Origin: Tenggerimyces flavus
Lineage (GTDB): Bacteria > Actinomycetota > Actinomycetes > Propionibacteriales > Actinopolymorphaceae
Direction: 5' to 3'
DNA length: 64,000 nt
Assembly: GCF_016907715.1 (NCBI RefSeq)
Contig: NZ_JAFBCM010000001.1
Span: 4,898,001-4,962,000, forward strand
In this document: positions 48,225-56,074 of the stretch, in pieces
How positions within the stretch are numbered: the first letter of the stretch is position 1
How the letters are laid out: the number at the start of each line of letters is the position of its first letter
Made by a program: the position numbers and the translations under genes
The notes under the pieces: model-generated
Databases searched by the model: none
What the model was told of the DNA's origin: nothing
The model's input: only the letters and a program-made list of their open reading frames with translations

Positions 48225-51200
48225 TCAGGCGGGGACCTCGTCGTCGGTGTCGAACAGGTGCAGGCGGTGCGCGGCCGCCGCGGCCTCGCCGCGGCTGGCG
48301 ACGCCGAGCTTGGCCATGATGCGCGACACGTGGACGCTCGCCGTCTTGGCCGAGATGAACAGCTCAGCGGCGATCTGCGGGTTCGTCCGCCCCGACGTGA
48401 CCAGCCGCAGCACCTCGAGTTCGCGCGCGGTCAGGCCGAGCTTCTCCACCGCGCTCGCCGCGGGAGCGTCCGAGGCCGTGCTCACCTCGAGATGCGCACG
48501 AGCCGCCAGCCGGTCGACCGCGAGCCGCAACGGGCGGGCCTGCAGCTCGTCGGCGATCGCGCCGGCGCGTTCCAGTCGTTCGGCCGCCGCGGAACGGTCA
48601 CCCGCGAGCAGCGCCGCCTCGGCCGCTCGGGTCAAGGCCCAGCCCTCGTCGTGCGGCTGCGCGCCCGTCACCCACGCGGCCGCTACCTCGTCCCACGCGC
48701 GCTGGTCGTGCAGCCCCCGCGCCCAGCCCAGCTCGGCGAACACGGTCAGCTTGCGCGCCGTCTCCAGAACGCCGACCGACTTCAGCTTCGAGGCCCGCAG
48801 CTCGATCTTCGCCGCCGACTTCGCCGCCCGCTTGGCGGTCATGTCGTCCCGCAACGCGCGGGACCGCAACGTGCACACGGTGACGGTACGCGCGCCGATC
48901 TCCAGCAGCGGCCAGACATAGCGCCGCGAACGCAGGAACCGCTCCTCGTTGAGCGGCTCGTCCAGCGACGCGAAGACGTCGTCGAGCCGGCCCTGCGCCA
49001 GCGCGACCTTCGCCTCGAGCTGCACCATCGGCAGGTGGTCCTGCGAGTCGGTCACCCGGCCCTCGAACAGCGAACGCACAGCTTCGAGATCTCGCTCCCC
49101 ATCCTCGACATCCCCCCGGCCGACCCGGACCAGGCCGCGCAACGTCAACAGCAGTCCCATGTTGCGCAACGGCGGGTCGAGGTCGATCGCGTCGTCGAGG
49201 ATCGCCAGCGCTTTGTCCCACTGGCCAAGGGAAACGAGCGGCTCCGCGACGTTGATCGCGAGGAATGCCCCTTGCGTACGGGCGAATCCGAGCTCCTTCG
49301 CATAGGCCATCGCCTCGAGCGCGACGTCCGCGGCCTTCTGGTGTTCGCCGAGTCCCTCGTACATGTCCGACTCGTTGATCGCGAGCGGCAGCCACAGCTT
49401 CGGCAGCTCGGACTTGTCGAGGATCTCCCGCGCCTCCATGACGCGAGCGATCGCGGCGTCCCGGTCGCCGAAGTGGTCGTACGCGCAGGCGAGCGTGATC
49501 AGCGCGCCGAGCTCGCTCTCCACGTCGCCGACCGCGCGAGCCACGGCGAGCGACTCCTCGCCGTACGCGCGGGCGTCGTCGTCCAACGGGATCGCGACCT
49601 GCACCTTGGCGAGGTCGCCGAGCACTCTCGACAGCACCGGACCCGGCGGCAGCGCACGGGCGATCTGCTCGGCCCGCTTGAGATCCGCCTCGAAGCCGGG
49701 CTTCCCCAACGCACGAAGACCCTTGGCCCGCCGGGTGAGGAGCAGCGCGGTCAGCTCGGGTTCGGCAGCGGGCTGGACCTCGGCGATCGCGGCGTTGATC
49801 AACGACATGCCGCGCTCGTTGTCGCCGCTGTTCCAGGCAGCGGTGATCGCTCTGTCCAGCACGTGAACGTGGGACAGGCCGAGCTGCCCGGCGGCATCGT
49901 TCACCCGATCCCAGAGTTCGAGAACGCGTTCCAACAAGCCGAGACGTTCGGCGTGCGCGGTCGCCTGCTCGGCCTCGCCGGCCGCCACCCACGCGGCGTT
50001 GAACGCGCGCTCGACGTCCCACGCGGCGTACCAGTGCCGCGCCACGGCCGCCGCCCGGCCGCCCTTCGCGGAGCCGCTCGGCTCGGACAGCTTCGCGGCG
50101 TAGCGCGCGTGCAGTCGCGTCCGTTCACCCGGCAGCAGATCGCCGTAGACCGCCTCCTGGATCAGCGCGTGCCGGAACTGGTAGCCCTGATCGTCCGGTA
50201 CGAGGATGTGCCCCTCGACCGCTGGCCGCAGCGCTGCCTCGAGCTGGTCCTCGGTGTGCTCGGTGACCGCCGACAGCAGATCGTGCTCGACGCCGCGGCC
50301 GCCCACCGCGGCGACGCGCAGCAGGTCCTGGCTCTCCTCGGGAAGCCGTTCGACCCGCGACAGCAGCAGATCGCGCAGCGAGTCGGACAGTCGCGCCGCA
50401 CGGAACCTGGTCGCCTCGCCGCGGTTGCAGCAGACCAGCTCCTCGACGAACAGCGGGTTGCCGTCCGTACGGTCGTGAATCGCCCGGACCAGAGCGGAGT
50501 TCGGCTCCGCGTCGATGATCGCCGCGATCTGCTCGCGTACCTCGCCCCGCTCGAACCGGCCGAGCTCGATCCGGTCGACCGAACGCGAACGGTCCAGCTC
50601 GGCGAGCAGGGGACGCAACGGGTGAGTGCGGTGCAGCTCGTCGGAGCGGTAGCTGACCAACAGCAGAACGGGAACGACGCGCAGACTCCGGACCAGGAAC
50701 ACCAGCAGATCGCGCGTCGAGGCGCTGGCCCAGTGGGCGTCTTCGATGGTGAGGACCAACGGCCGTTCGCGGGCGAGATCCTCCACGAGCAGCAGCACGT
50801 GCTCGAACAGCTGGGCGCGCGCCGTCTCCGGATCGATCGCCGGCGCGGACGGATCGTCGAGATCCGGCAGCAGGCGAGCGAGGATCGGTGCGCCGCGGCC
50901 GGCGCGTTGGGCGATCGCGGGTGCGCCGAGCTCACGAGCGAGGTCGCGGAGGATGCCGGTGAACGGCGCGTACGCCACGGCCTCGCTGCTGAGCTCGAAA
51001 CACTCCCCGGTCAGAACGCGGGCGCCAGCCGAACGTGCCCGTACCGCGAACTCCTCGGTGAGGCGGGTCTTTCCCACTCCCGCCTCACCGCCGACGAAGA
51101 TCGCGGTCGGGCCGTTCTTCACACCTGCGAGAGCCGCTTCGAGATCGGCGAGCTCTCGTGTCCGGCCGATGAAGGCCGGGCTGGAGACCACGTCTGGCAC

Positions 51201-51248
51201 GAGGTCAAGGATGCCATCTGGAGTCGGCATGTTCGTCAGGTCAGCCAC
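48225..51248 (-). CDS. large ATP-binding LuxR-family regulator (LAL type)
   Basis: A 1007-residue regulator of the LAL/STAND group. An N-terminal AAA-like ATPase has Walker A IFVGGEAGVGKTRL (K60) and Walker B VLTIEDAHWAS near residue 168. The long middle is helical and TPR-like (residues 400-930), and a C-terminal LuxR HTH (LTARELEVLRLVTSGRTNPQIAAELFISAKTASVHVSRIMAKLG) ends the protein. GTG 51248 is used; ATG 51230 is in frame. It overlaps a small upstream gene by 8 nt. Regulon unknown. Confidence 0.93.
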   Translation of the reverse strand: MADLTNMPTPDGILDLVPDVVSSPAFIGRTRELADLEAALAGVKNGPTAIFVGGEAGVGKTRLTEEFAVRARSAGARVLTGECFELSSEAVAYAPFTGILRDLARELGAPAIAQRAGRGAPILARLLPDLDDPSAPAIDPETARAQLFEHVLLLVEDLARERPLVLTIEDAHWASASTRDLLVFLVRSLRVVPVLLLVSYRSDELHRTHPLRPLLAELDRSRSVDRIELGRFERGEVREQIAAIIDAEPNSALVRAIHDRTDGNPLFVEELVCCNRGEATRFRAARLSDSLRDLLLSRVERLPEESQDLLRVAAVGGRGVEHDLLSAVTEHTEDQLEAALRPAVEGHILVPDDQGYQFRHALIQEAVYGDLLPGERTRLHARYAAKLSEPSGSAKGGRAAAVARHWYAAWDVERAFNAAWVAAGEAEQATAHAERLGLLERVLELWDRVNDAAGQLGLSHVHVLDRAITAAWNSGDNERGMSLINAAIAEVQPAAEPELTALLLTRRAKGLRALGKPGFEADLKRAEQIARALPPGPVLSRVLGDLAKVQVAIPLDDDARAYGEESLAVARAVGDVESELGALITLACAYDHFGDRDAAIARVMEAREILDKSELPKLWLPLAINESDMYEGLGEHQKAADVALEAMAYAKELGFARTQGAFLAINVAEPLVSLGQWDKALAILDDAIDLDPPLRNMGLLLTLRGLVRVGRGDVEDGERDLEAVRSLFEGRVTDSQDHLPMVQLEAKVALAQGRLDDVFASLDEPLNEERFLRSRRYVWPLLEIGARTVTVCTLRSRALRDDMTAKRAAKSAAKIELRASKLKSVGVLETARKLTVFAELGWARGLHDQRAWDEVAAAWVTGAQPHDEGWALTRAAEAALLAGDRSAAAERLERAGAIADELQARPLRLAVDRLAARAHLEVSTASDAPAASAVEKLGLTARELEVLRLVTSGRTNPQIAAELFISAKTASVHVSRIMAKLGVASRGEAAAAAHRLHLFDTDDEVPA

Positions 51249-51462
51249 GGACTCGTCCGCCTCCGACGAACTCGGGCTGCTGGTTGCTCGACTGGGGACC
51301 GCGCTGGGCGGGAACCAGGGGGCGGTTCGTCACCCGTGTGATGAAATGCGTGGCCTTGGTGAAGGCCCGGCTGGCCAGCTTCGCCCGGTTGTGGGCGGCC
51401 GCCTCGGCGTGGCGCTGGGAGATGGTGGTGCGGGCCAGGTCGGTGATGATGAAGCTGTTCAT
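51241..51462 (-). CDS. small protein upstream of the LAL regulator
   Basis: A 73-residue basic protein, NSFIITDLARTTISQRHAEAAAHN at the start and a Pro/Gln/Arg-rich tail. An AAGGAG site lies 7 nt before the ATG at 51462, which is better than the upstream GTG options. The stop overlaps the start of the LuxR gene, suggesting translational coupling. It resembles short conserved actinobacterial proteins starting M-x-F/Y-ITDLAR. Function unknown. Confidence 0.65.
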   Translation of the reverse strand: MNSFIITDLARTTISQRHAEAAAHNRAKLASRAFTKATHFITRVTNRPLVPAQRGPQSSNQQPEFVGGGRVRG

Positions 51463-51532
51463 CTCGGTTCTCCTTGTCTGGGTCCGCGTTTTCGCGGTAG
51501 TTACAGATTCGTCGTAAGGCCCCTGGGCGCAC

Positions 51533-51550
51533 ATGAGGCAGCTGCCTCAT
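51533..51550. promoter_or_regulatory. 18-bp perfect palindrome, candidate MarR operator
   Basis: ATGAGGCAGCTGCCTCAT is a perfect 18-bp palindrome in the gap between the divergent small gene/LuxR pair and the tandem-MarR gene. A looser outer repeat GTAAGGCCCCTG / CAGGCCCCTTAC flanks it. Length and symmetry fit MarR sites. Confidence 0.65.
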
Positions 51551-51721
51551 CTTGCGGAGCAGGCCCCTTACCTGGCCGGCCTTATCGGCGCTGACCTGGG
51601 GAAAGAGCGGCGTAAGGCGGGTAAGGAGGCGGCACGCCGGGAGTGCGGATCGGGCACCGCGGGACGGTCCTGGACTACTGTGACCAGTTGGGGGGAACCC
51701 GAAGGATCGAGGTTCCTGGCA

Positions 51722-52663
51722 GTGGCGCACGTACCCCTCCCCGATTGGGACTGGACCGTGGGAAATCTCCTACGCGTCGCCCAACAAGTGCACGTACGAC
51801 TCTGGACGGACCTCGTCGGTCCAGATCTCACCTCGCCGCAGTACGCACTGCTGGTCGTGGTCTCGCACGAGCCGGGCATCGACCAGCGCTCGGCCGGCGA
51901 ACGGGCCTCGCTCGACAAGGCGACGATCGCGGACATGATCGCCCGCATGGTCAGGCACGGCTGGCTCCGGCGAGCGCGCGACCCCGACGACGCGCGGCGC
52001 AACCTGGTCTCGTTGACGCCGGCGGGCTGGCGGGTGTTGCGTGAGGCGACGCCGATCATCGACGAGGTCCAGCTGCGCCTGGCCACGCCGGTGCCGGCAG
52101 ACGACTTCGACGTCCTGCTGGATCTGCTGCGGACGATCACGCACGTCGAGCTGGCGGCGCGGACGAGTGGGCAGGTGGTCGAGATCGTGGCCGGGCATCA
52201 CCGGTTCGCGATTCCGGAGCTGCCGGCGGTGCTCGGGCATCTGATCCGGCGGGCACAGCAGGCGCACGAACGGCTGTGGAGCCACGAGATCGGTGGGCTC
52301 ACCTCGTCCCAGACCGCGTTGCTGTCGGCGACGGCCGAGGCACCGTTCAGCGACCAGCGGTCGCTGGGGGAGCGGGCGCACCTGGACAAGGCCACCGGCG
52401 CGGAGATGATCGCCCGGATGATGCGGCGTTCACTGGTGTCGCGTACGCGAGACGTCCACGACGCCCGGCGCAACCTGCTGACGCTGACGCCTGCCGGTGA
52501 GCAGGCGCTGCGTGAGGTCACGCCGGGCATCGTGCGGGTCGAGTCGCTGCTGACCGAGTCGTTGACCGCGAGGCAACAGGACAGGTTCCGGCACCTGCTC
52601 GGCGCGGTGGCACGGATGCCCGCGTCCGCGCAGCCCGCCCGGCTGGCGAGCGCCTCACACTGA
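51722..52663 (+). CDS. regulator with two fused MarR domains
   Basis: A 313-residue protein made of two MarR winged-helix domains in one chain. Each half holds the same set: LRVAQQVHVRLWTDLVGPDLTSPQYALL and IRRAQQAHERLWSHEIGGLTSSQTALL; ERASLDKATIADMIARMVRHG and ERAHLDKATGAEMIARMMRRS; then DDARRNLVSLTPAG and HDARRNLLTLTPAG (the wing). MarR proteins normally dimerise, so this may be a built-in dimer. The GTG at 51722, with GAGG ahead, is used; upstream GTGs (51680) are possible. A candidate operator lies 172 nt upstream. Confidence 0.88.
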   Translation: MAHVPLPDWDWTVGNLLRVAQQVHVRLWTDLVGPDLTSPQYALLVVVSHEPGIDQRSAGERASLDKATIADMIARMVRHGWLRRARDPDDARRNLVSLTPAGWRVLREATPIIDEVQLRLATPVPADDFDVLLDLLRTITHVELAARTSGQVVEIVAGHHRFAIPELPAVLGHLIRRAQQAHERLWSHEIGGLTSSQTALLSATAEAPFSDQRSLGERAHLDKATGAEMIARMMRRSLVSRTRDVHDARRNLLTLTPAGEQALREVTPGIVRVESLLTESLTARQQDRFRHLLGAVARMPASAQPARLASASH

Positions 52664-52676
52664 GCCGCCGCGACAA

Positions 52677-52691
52677 CCAACCCGGGGTTGG
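52677..52691 (+). terminator. small palindrome behind the MarR gene
   Basis: CCAACCC G GGGTTGG, 13 nt after the MarR stop. It may end MarR transcription; it also touches the minus-35 region of the next promoter. Confidence 0.45.
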
Positions 52692-52733
52692 CGTTCACAC
52701 CGATCCATGTCTATGATTCGAACACCCGTTCGT
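52688..52733 (+). promoter_or_regulatory. promoter with a SOS-like LexA box
   Basis: A minus-35-like TTGGCG (52688-52693), an 18-nt spacer and a minus-10 TATGAT (52712-52717) are followed at once by TCGAACACCCGTTCGT (52718-52733), which matches TCGAAC-N4-GTTCGA in 11 of 12 specified bases. Transcription would begin within the box, so LexA binding would block it. Confidence 0.7.
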
Positions 52734-52773
52734 ACGACCTGCCCAACGTCAGCGACTCGGACGAAGGACAGGC

Positions 52774-53673
52774 ATGACCGATCGGTTCGCAGTGAGAACG
52801 ACCGACCGCGGCTTCGGTGTGTGGGACGCGGCGGTCAACGGATGGCACGGCAAGCGGGACGTCCCCAGGGACGAGGCGGTCCAGCTCGCCGGCAAGATGA
52901 ACGCCTCGGTGGCCGCTCGACAGACGGCCACCGGCGCGGGCTCGCGGAAGGTGGCGCCACCACGGCAGGTGCTGGTCCAGGTGCGCGACACCTGGTGGCC
53001 AGGACAGCTCGACTGGTGGGTGCGCGAGAGCGACGGCTGGCACGGTCGCGTCCGGTTGGAGGCGAACGGGGCGACCAGCTGGTATCCGTCGGACGCGCTC
53101 CGGCAGGTCGGCGACGAGCCGGACGAGGGTGCGTCCGGTCGGGCGACGGGTGGCTCCGGATCGGGACCGTCGGCCGGTACGACGGGCCCGCCAGACCCGC
53201 GCGCCGGGACCTCCGACGGGCGCTCCCACGGGCCTGACAACAGGCCGGGCAACGGGCCTGGGAACGGCGTCGCGAACGGCTCTGGTCGCCGCACGCCCCC
53301 GGGCGCAGACCGGGGCCGCGGAGCGCCTGGCGGCCCTGCGGCGCACATCCGGCGAGTCGGTCGTCGGCGGTCTCCGGTGGACCTGTACCGTACCGGGGAT
53401 CATCGGTCGGCTGGTCGTGCAGGTGGGGGCCGCGATGGGGGAAACAGGCTCGACACAAGTGGCGTGTCGAGGCGTCGATTCCGGCTGCTGCCGGACCCGG
53501 CCAAGCCAATCCGAGAACACAACGAGGTTTGCTGCCCACAACGGGTGATCATGAGCGCCGATCCGTGCTATGAAACGAGTGTGCGCGTCCTCCGATCCCG
53601 GGCCAGGATCGACCGGCGTTCGCGTCCTCGTAGTACGGGTATGAAGGATGCGGGGAGGAACAGACCGAGATGA
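52774..53673 (+). CDS. unknown protein behind a SOS-like promoter
   Basis: The first 120 residues look like a real folded protein: MTDRFAVRTTDRGFGVWDAA, two GWHG motifs (VNGWHGKRDV, SDGWHGRVRLE), VQVRDTWWPGQLDWWVRES and ATSWYPSDALRQV. A low-complexity Gly/Pro/Arg stretch follows, and the last 110 residues are Arg-rich with poorer actinobacterial codon use, so the end may be frameshifted or simply disordered. ATG after GAAGGACAG. The stop overlaps the next gene (ATGA). I do not recognise the family. Confidence 0.6.
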   Translation: MTDRFAVRTTDRGFGVWDAAVNGWHGKRDVPRDEAVQLAGKMNASVAARQTATGAGSRKVAPPRQVLVQVRDTWWPGQLDWWVRESDGWHGRVRLEANGATSWYPSDALRQVGDEPDEGASGRATGGSGSGPSAGTTGPPDPRAGTSDGRSHGPDNRPGNGPGNGVANGSGRRTPPGADRGRGAPGGPAAHIRRVGRRRSPVDLYRTGDHRSAGRAGGGRDGGNRLDTSGVSRRRFRLLPDPAKPIREHNEVCCPQRVIMSADPCYETSVRVLRSRARIDRRSRPRSTGMKDAGRNRPR

Positions 53674-54584
53674 CAGTCCTGGTCGGCACCGAGGATGGTC
53701 TCTACCGCCTGGACGGAGGTTCGCTGGCCACGCTGTCCGGGCACCCAGTGACCGCACTGACGCACGACGACGGAACGACCCTGGCCCTGGTCGACCGGAG
53801 ACAGGTATGGCGGGTGGTGAACGCTGCCGCCGAGCTCGTGGTCGAGTCGCCCTCCGAGCTCCGATTGACCTGTCTCGCCACGACAGCCGAAGGCGTACTT
53901 GCCGGCTCCACCGAAGCCCGGCTCTTCCGCCTCAACAACGACGAGCTCGAAGCGATCGAATCGTTCGACGACGCTCCTGGCCGCAAGGCCTGGCACACGC
54001 CGTGGGGTGGACCACCGGACGTTCGGTCCATCACCGTTGACGATTCGGGCGCGTACTACGTGAACGTGCATGTCGGCGGAATCATGCGCTCGGACGACGC
54101 AGGGGAGACCTGGCAGCCGACGATCGACCTCAATGCCGACGTCCATCAGGTCACTTCTGTCCCAGCCACCACAGGCCGGGTGTTCGCCGCCACCGCGCGC
54201 GGGCTCGCCGAGACGCAGGACGCCGGTGAGACCTGGGAGTTCGGCGTGAAAGGTTTGCACGCCTCGTACTGCCGGGCCGTCGCGGTCAGCTCCGACAACG
54301 TGCTCGTCTCGAGTTCGGTCGGCCCGTCCGGCGGGTACGCGGCGCTCTACCGCCGTCCGCTCGCGGCCAGCGCGGACGAGGCGTTCCAACGGTGCAGCGC
54401 CGGACTGCCGACCTGGCAGCCGGGCAACATCGACACCGGTACGGTCGCGGCGGTCTCCACCACGGTCGCGTTCGGCACCGCACTCGGCGACGTCTACCTG
54501 TCGGAGGACTCCGGCACGTCGTGGAGCCGGGTCGCGAGCCACCTCGCTCCGGTGCGCGCGGTCCTCGTCGAAGCCGAGGACTGA
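53670..54584 (+). CDS. BNR/Asp-box repeat beta-propeller protein (sialidase-like fold)
   Basis: A 304-residue cytosolic-looking beta-propeller. Asp-box motifs S-x-D-x-G-x-x-W occur as RSDDAGETWQ, ETQDAGETWEF and SEDSGTSWSRV. Repeated blade sequences such as VLVGTEDGLYRL, VFAATARGLAE and VAFGTALGDVYL support a 6-7 blade fold. No signal peptide and no clear sialidase Arg triad are seen, so an enzyme role is not assured. It is convergent with the amino-sugar-like operon. Confidence 0.8.
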   Translation: MTVLVGTEDGLYRLDGGSLATLSGHPVTALTHDDGTTLALVDRRQVWRVVNAAAELVVESPSELRLTCLATTAEGVLAGSTEARLFRLNNDELEAIESFDDAPGRKAWHTPWGGPPDVRSITVDDSGAYYVNVHVGGIMRSDDAGETWQPTIDLNADVHQVTSVPATTGRVFAATARGLAETQDAGETWEFGVKGLHASYCRAVAVSSDNVLVSSSVGPSGGYAALYRRPLAASADEAFQRCSAGLPTWQPGNIDTGTVAAVSTTVAFGTALGDVYLSEDSGTSWSRVASHLAPVRAVLVEAED

Positions 54585-54605
54585 CGCCGCGGGCTCAGAG
54601 CGAGG

Positions 54606-55319
54606 CTAGGGGAGAACGTTCCCGAACGGGATCCGCCGGTCCAGCAGGCACGGGCGGAAGACCTCGGCGGCGTCCTGGGCGATCCGCGCGCCGGTCGCGC
54701 GGTCGCGCTCCTCCATCCGGTCGGCGAAGTCGCGGCCGCCGCGTTCTCGGATGACCTCGTTCTGGCTCACGTGCAGCCGGATCAGCCGCGACTTCTCCGC
54801 GACGATCTCCGGCGGCAGCGCGACGAAGTGCGTGCCGTCGAACCCGTACCCCTCGCCCGGCGTCAGGTGGAAGATCCCCGGCGCCCGCGCCAACGCCGCG
54901 CTCGAGGTGGGGATCGACGCGATCTCGGTCATCAGCGCCGCGTGGCAGGTGACCTGCGCGGTCGTCACGTGGTCCTGGTTGTACTCGGCCGGGTTGTGGG
55001 TGAAGATCAGCTCCGCCGACAGCGCGCGGAGCGTCTCGATCAGCCGCATCCGCACGTCGGTCGTGTCGAAGAGGAACTCGTCCGGCTCGCCGAGGCAGAC
55101 GTACGTTCCACCGAACGCGTCGGCGACCGACTGCATCTCGGCGGCCCGCACGGCGGCGGTCTCGGCCAGCGGGGCGTCGGGCGTCCAGGACGCGCCGCGG
55201 TCGCCGTTCGTCAACGCCACAAAGGAAATCCGGTCGCCGCGTTCGCGATGCAAACGCAGCAACGTGCCGAGACAGTTCATCTCGTCGTCCTGGTGCGCGG
55301 TCACGCAGACGATGTTCAT
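54606..55319 (-). CDS. PIG-L family deacetylase
   Basis: A 237-residue zinc-dependent de-N-acetylase (LmbE/PIG-L), a family acting on GlcNAc-containing molecules. The metal motif is VTAHQDDEMNCLGTL (H9, D12), with the second part THNPAEYNQDHVTTAQV. The ATG at 55319 overlaps the SDR stop (ATGA). It is last in a GH20-enolase-SDR-PIG-L operon, where deacetylation of a released N-acetylhexosamine or its oxidised product is a reasonable guess. Confidence 0.88.
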   Translation of the reverse strand: MNIVCVTAHQDDEMNCLGTLLRLHRERGDRISFVALTNGDRGASWTPDAPLAETAAVRAAEMQSVADAFGGTYVCLGEPDEFLFDTTDVRMRLIETLRALSAELIFTHNPAEYNQDHVTTAQVTCHAALMTEIASIPTSSAALARAPGIFHLTPGEGYGFDGTHFVALPPEIVAEKSRLIRLHVSQNEVIRERGGRDFADRMEERDRATGARIAQDAAEVFRPCLLDRRIPFGNVLP

Positions 55320-56074
55320 CCGTCTCCTCGAGGCAGTTCCGTCATCGCCAGCGACATGCCACCGTCGACGCGCAACGTGGCGCCGGTGACGTACGCGGCG
55401 CCGGGGGAGGCGAGGTACGCGACCGCGGCGGCGATGTCCTCGGGCAGACCGAGCCGGCCCCACGGATGACGTTCGCCCGCGAGCCGAAGCTCCTCGTCGA
55501 TGTAGAACTCACGTTCGCCCGGTGTGTCGATCCAGCCCGGCTCGACGAGGTTGACCGTGACGCGGTGCGGGATGAGATCGCGGGCGAACGTCAACGCCAT
55601 CGCGCGCAACGCGCCCTGCGCCGCGTTGTAGCCGGCCGCGCCGGTGAACGGCAGCGTGGCGTGCAACGACGAGACGACGACGATGCGCCCGCCCTGTCCA
55701 GCTTCGATCATCTGCTGGGCCGCGAGCTGCCAGTACGTCAACGCGCCCTTGACAGTGCCGGACAACGCGCGTTCGAGCTGCTCCGGCTGAAGCGACAACG
55801 TCGGCGCGTGCTCCTCGTGCGCGACCGCCGACACCGCCACCGACACCGGACCGAGCGCGGAACGGATCTCCGCCAACGCAACGGCGATCCCGGACGTCGC
55901 GTCGGCGACGATCCCCAACGCGGTATGACCATCCGACCGCAATGAAGTGACCACCCGTTCGACCGACTCGGCGGCGCGGTCCACCACCGCGACCGCGTGG
56001 CCAGCCTCGGCCAACGCGCGGGCACACGCGGAGCCGATGCCACCAGCCCCACCGGTGACGACAGCGACGGTCAT
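55316..56074 (-). CDS. short-chain dehydrogenase/reductase with altered active site
   Basis: A 252-residue SDR. The NAD(P) loop VTGGAGGIGSACARAL (residues 6-21) and the C-terminal PGWIDTPGER and GATLRVDGGMS are classical. The catalytic YxxxK is Y149-N-A-A-Q153, with Gln in place of Lys, and the NNAG motif is changed to SAVA. The protein may therefore be a poor oxidoreductase, an epimerase-like or binding protein, or have shifted chemistry. It overlaps both neighbours by 4 nt. Confidence 0.85.
   Translation of the reverse strand: MTVAVVTGGAGGIGSACARALAEAGHAVAVVDRAAESVERVVTSLRSDGHTALGIVADATSGIAVALAEIRSALGPVSVAVSAVAHEEHAPTLSLQPEQLERALSGTVKGALTYWQLAAQQMIEAGQGGRIVVVSSLHATLPFTGAAGYNAAQGALRAMALTFARDLIPHRVTVNLVEPGWIDTPGEREFYIDEELRLAGERHPWGRLGLPEDIAAAVAYLASPGAAYVTGATLRVDGGMSLAMTELPRGDG

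Noticed and set aside
47573-48319. Long open frames on both strands across the 47.6-48.3 kb gap
   Set aside because: The translations are Arg/Pro-rich with no domains, no ribosome sites, and they cross strong inverted repeats. The stretch is better described as structured non-coding DNA.
53129-53548. Alternative 139-residue frame inside the SOS-linked gene
   Set aside because: No good start or ribosome site, Arg/Pro-rich beginning, and it conflicts with the well-supported N-terminal frame. Its middle is mentioned only as a frameshift possibility.
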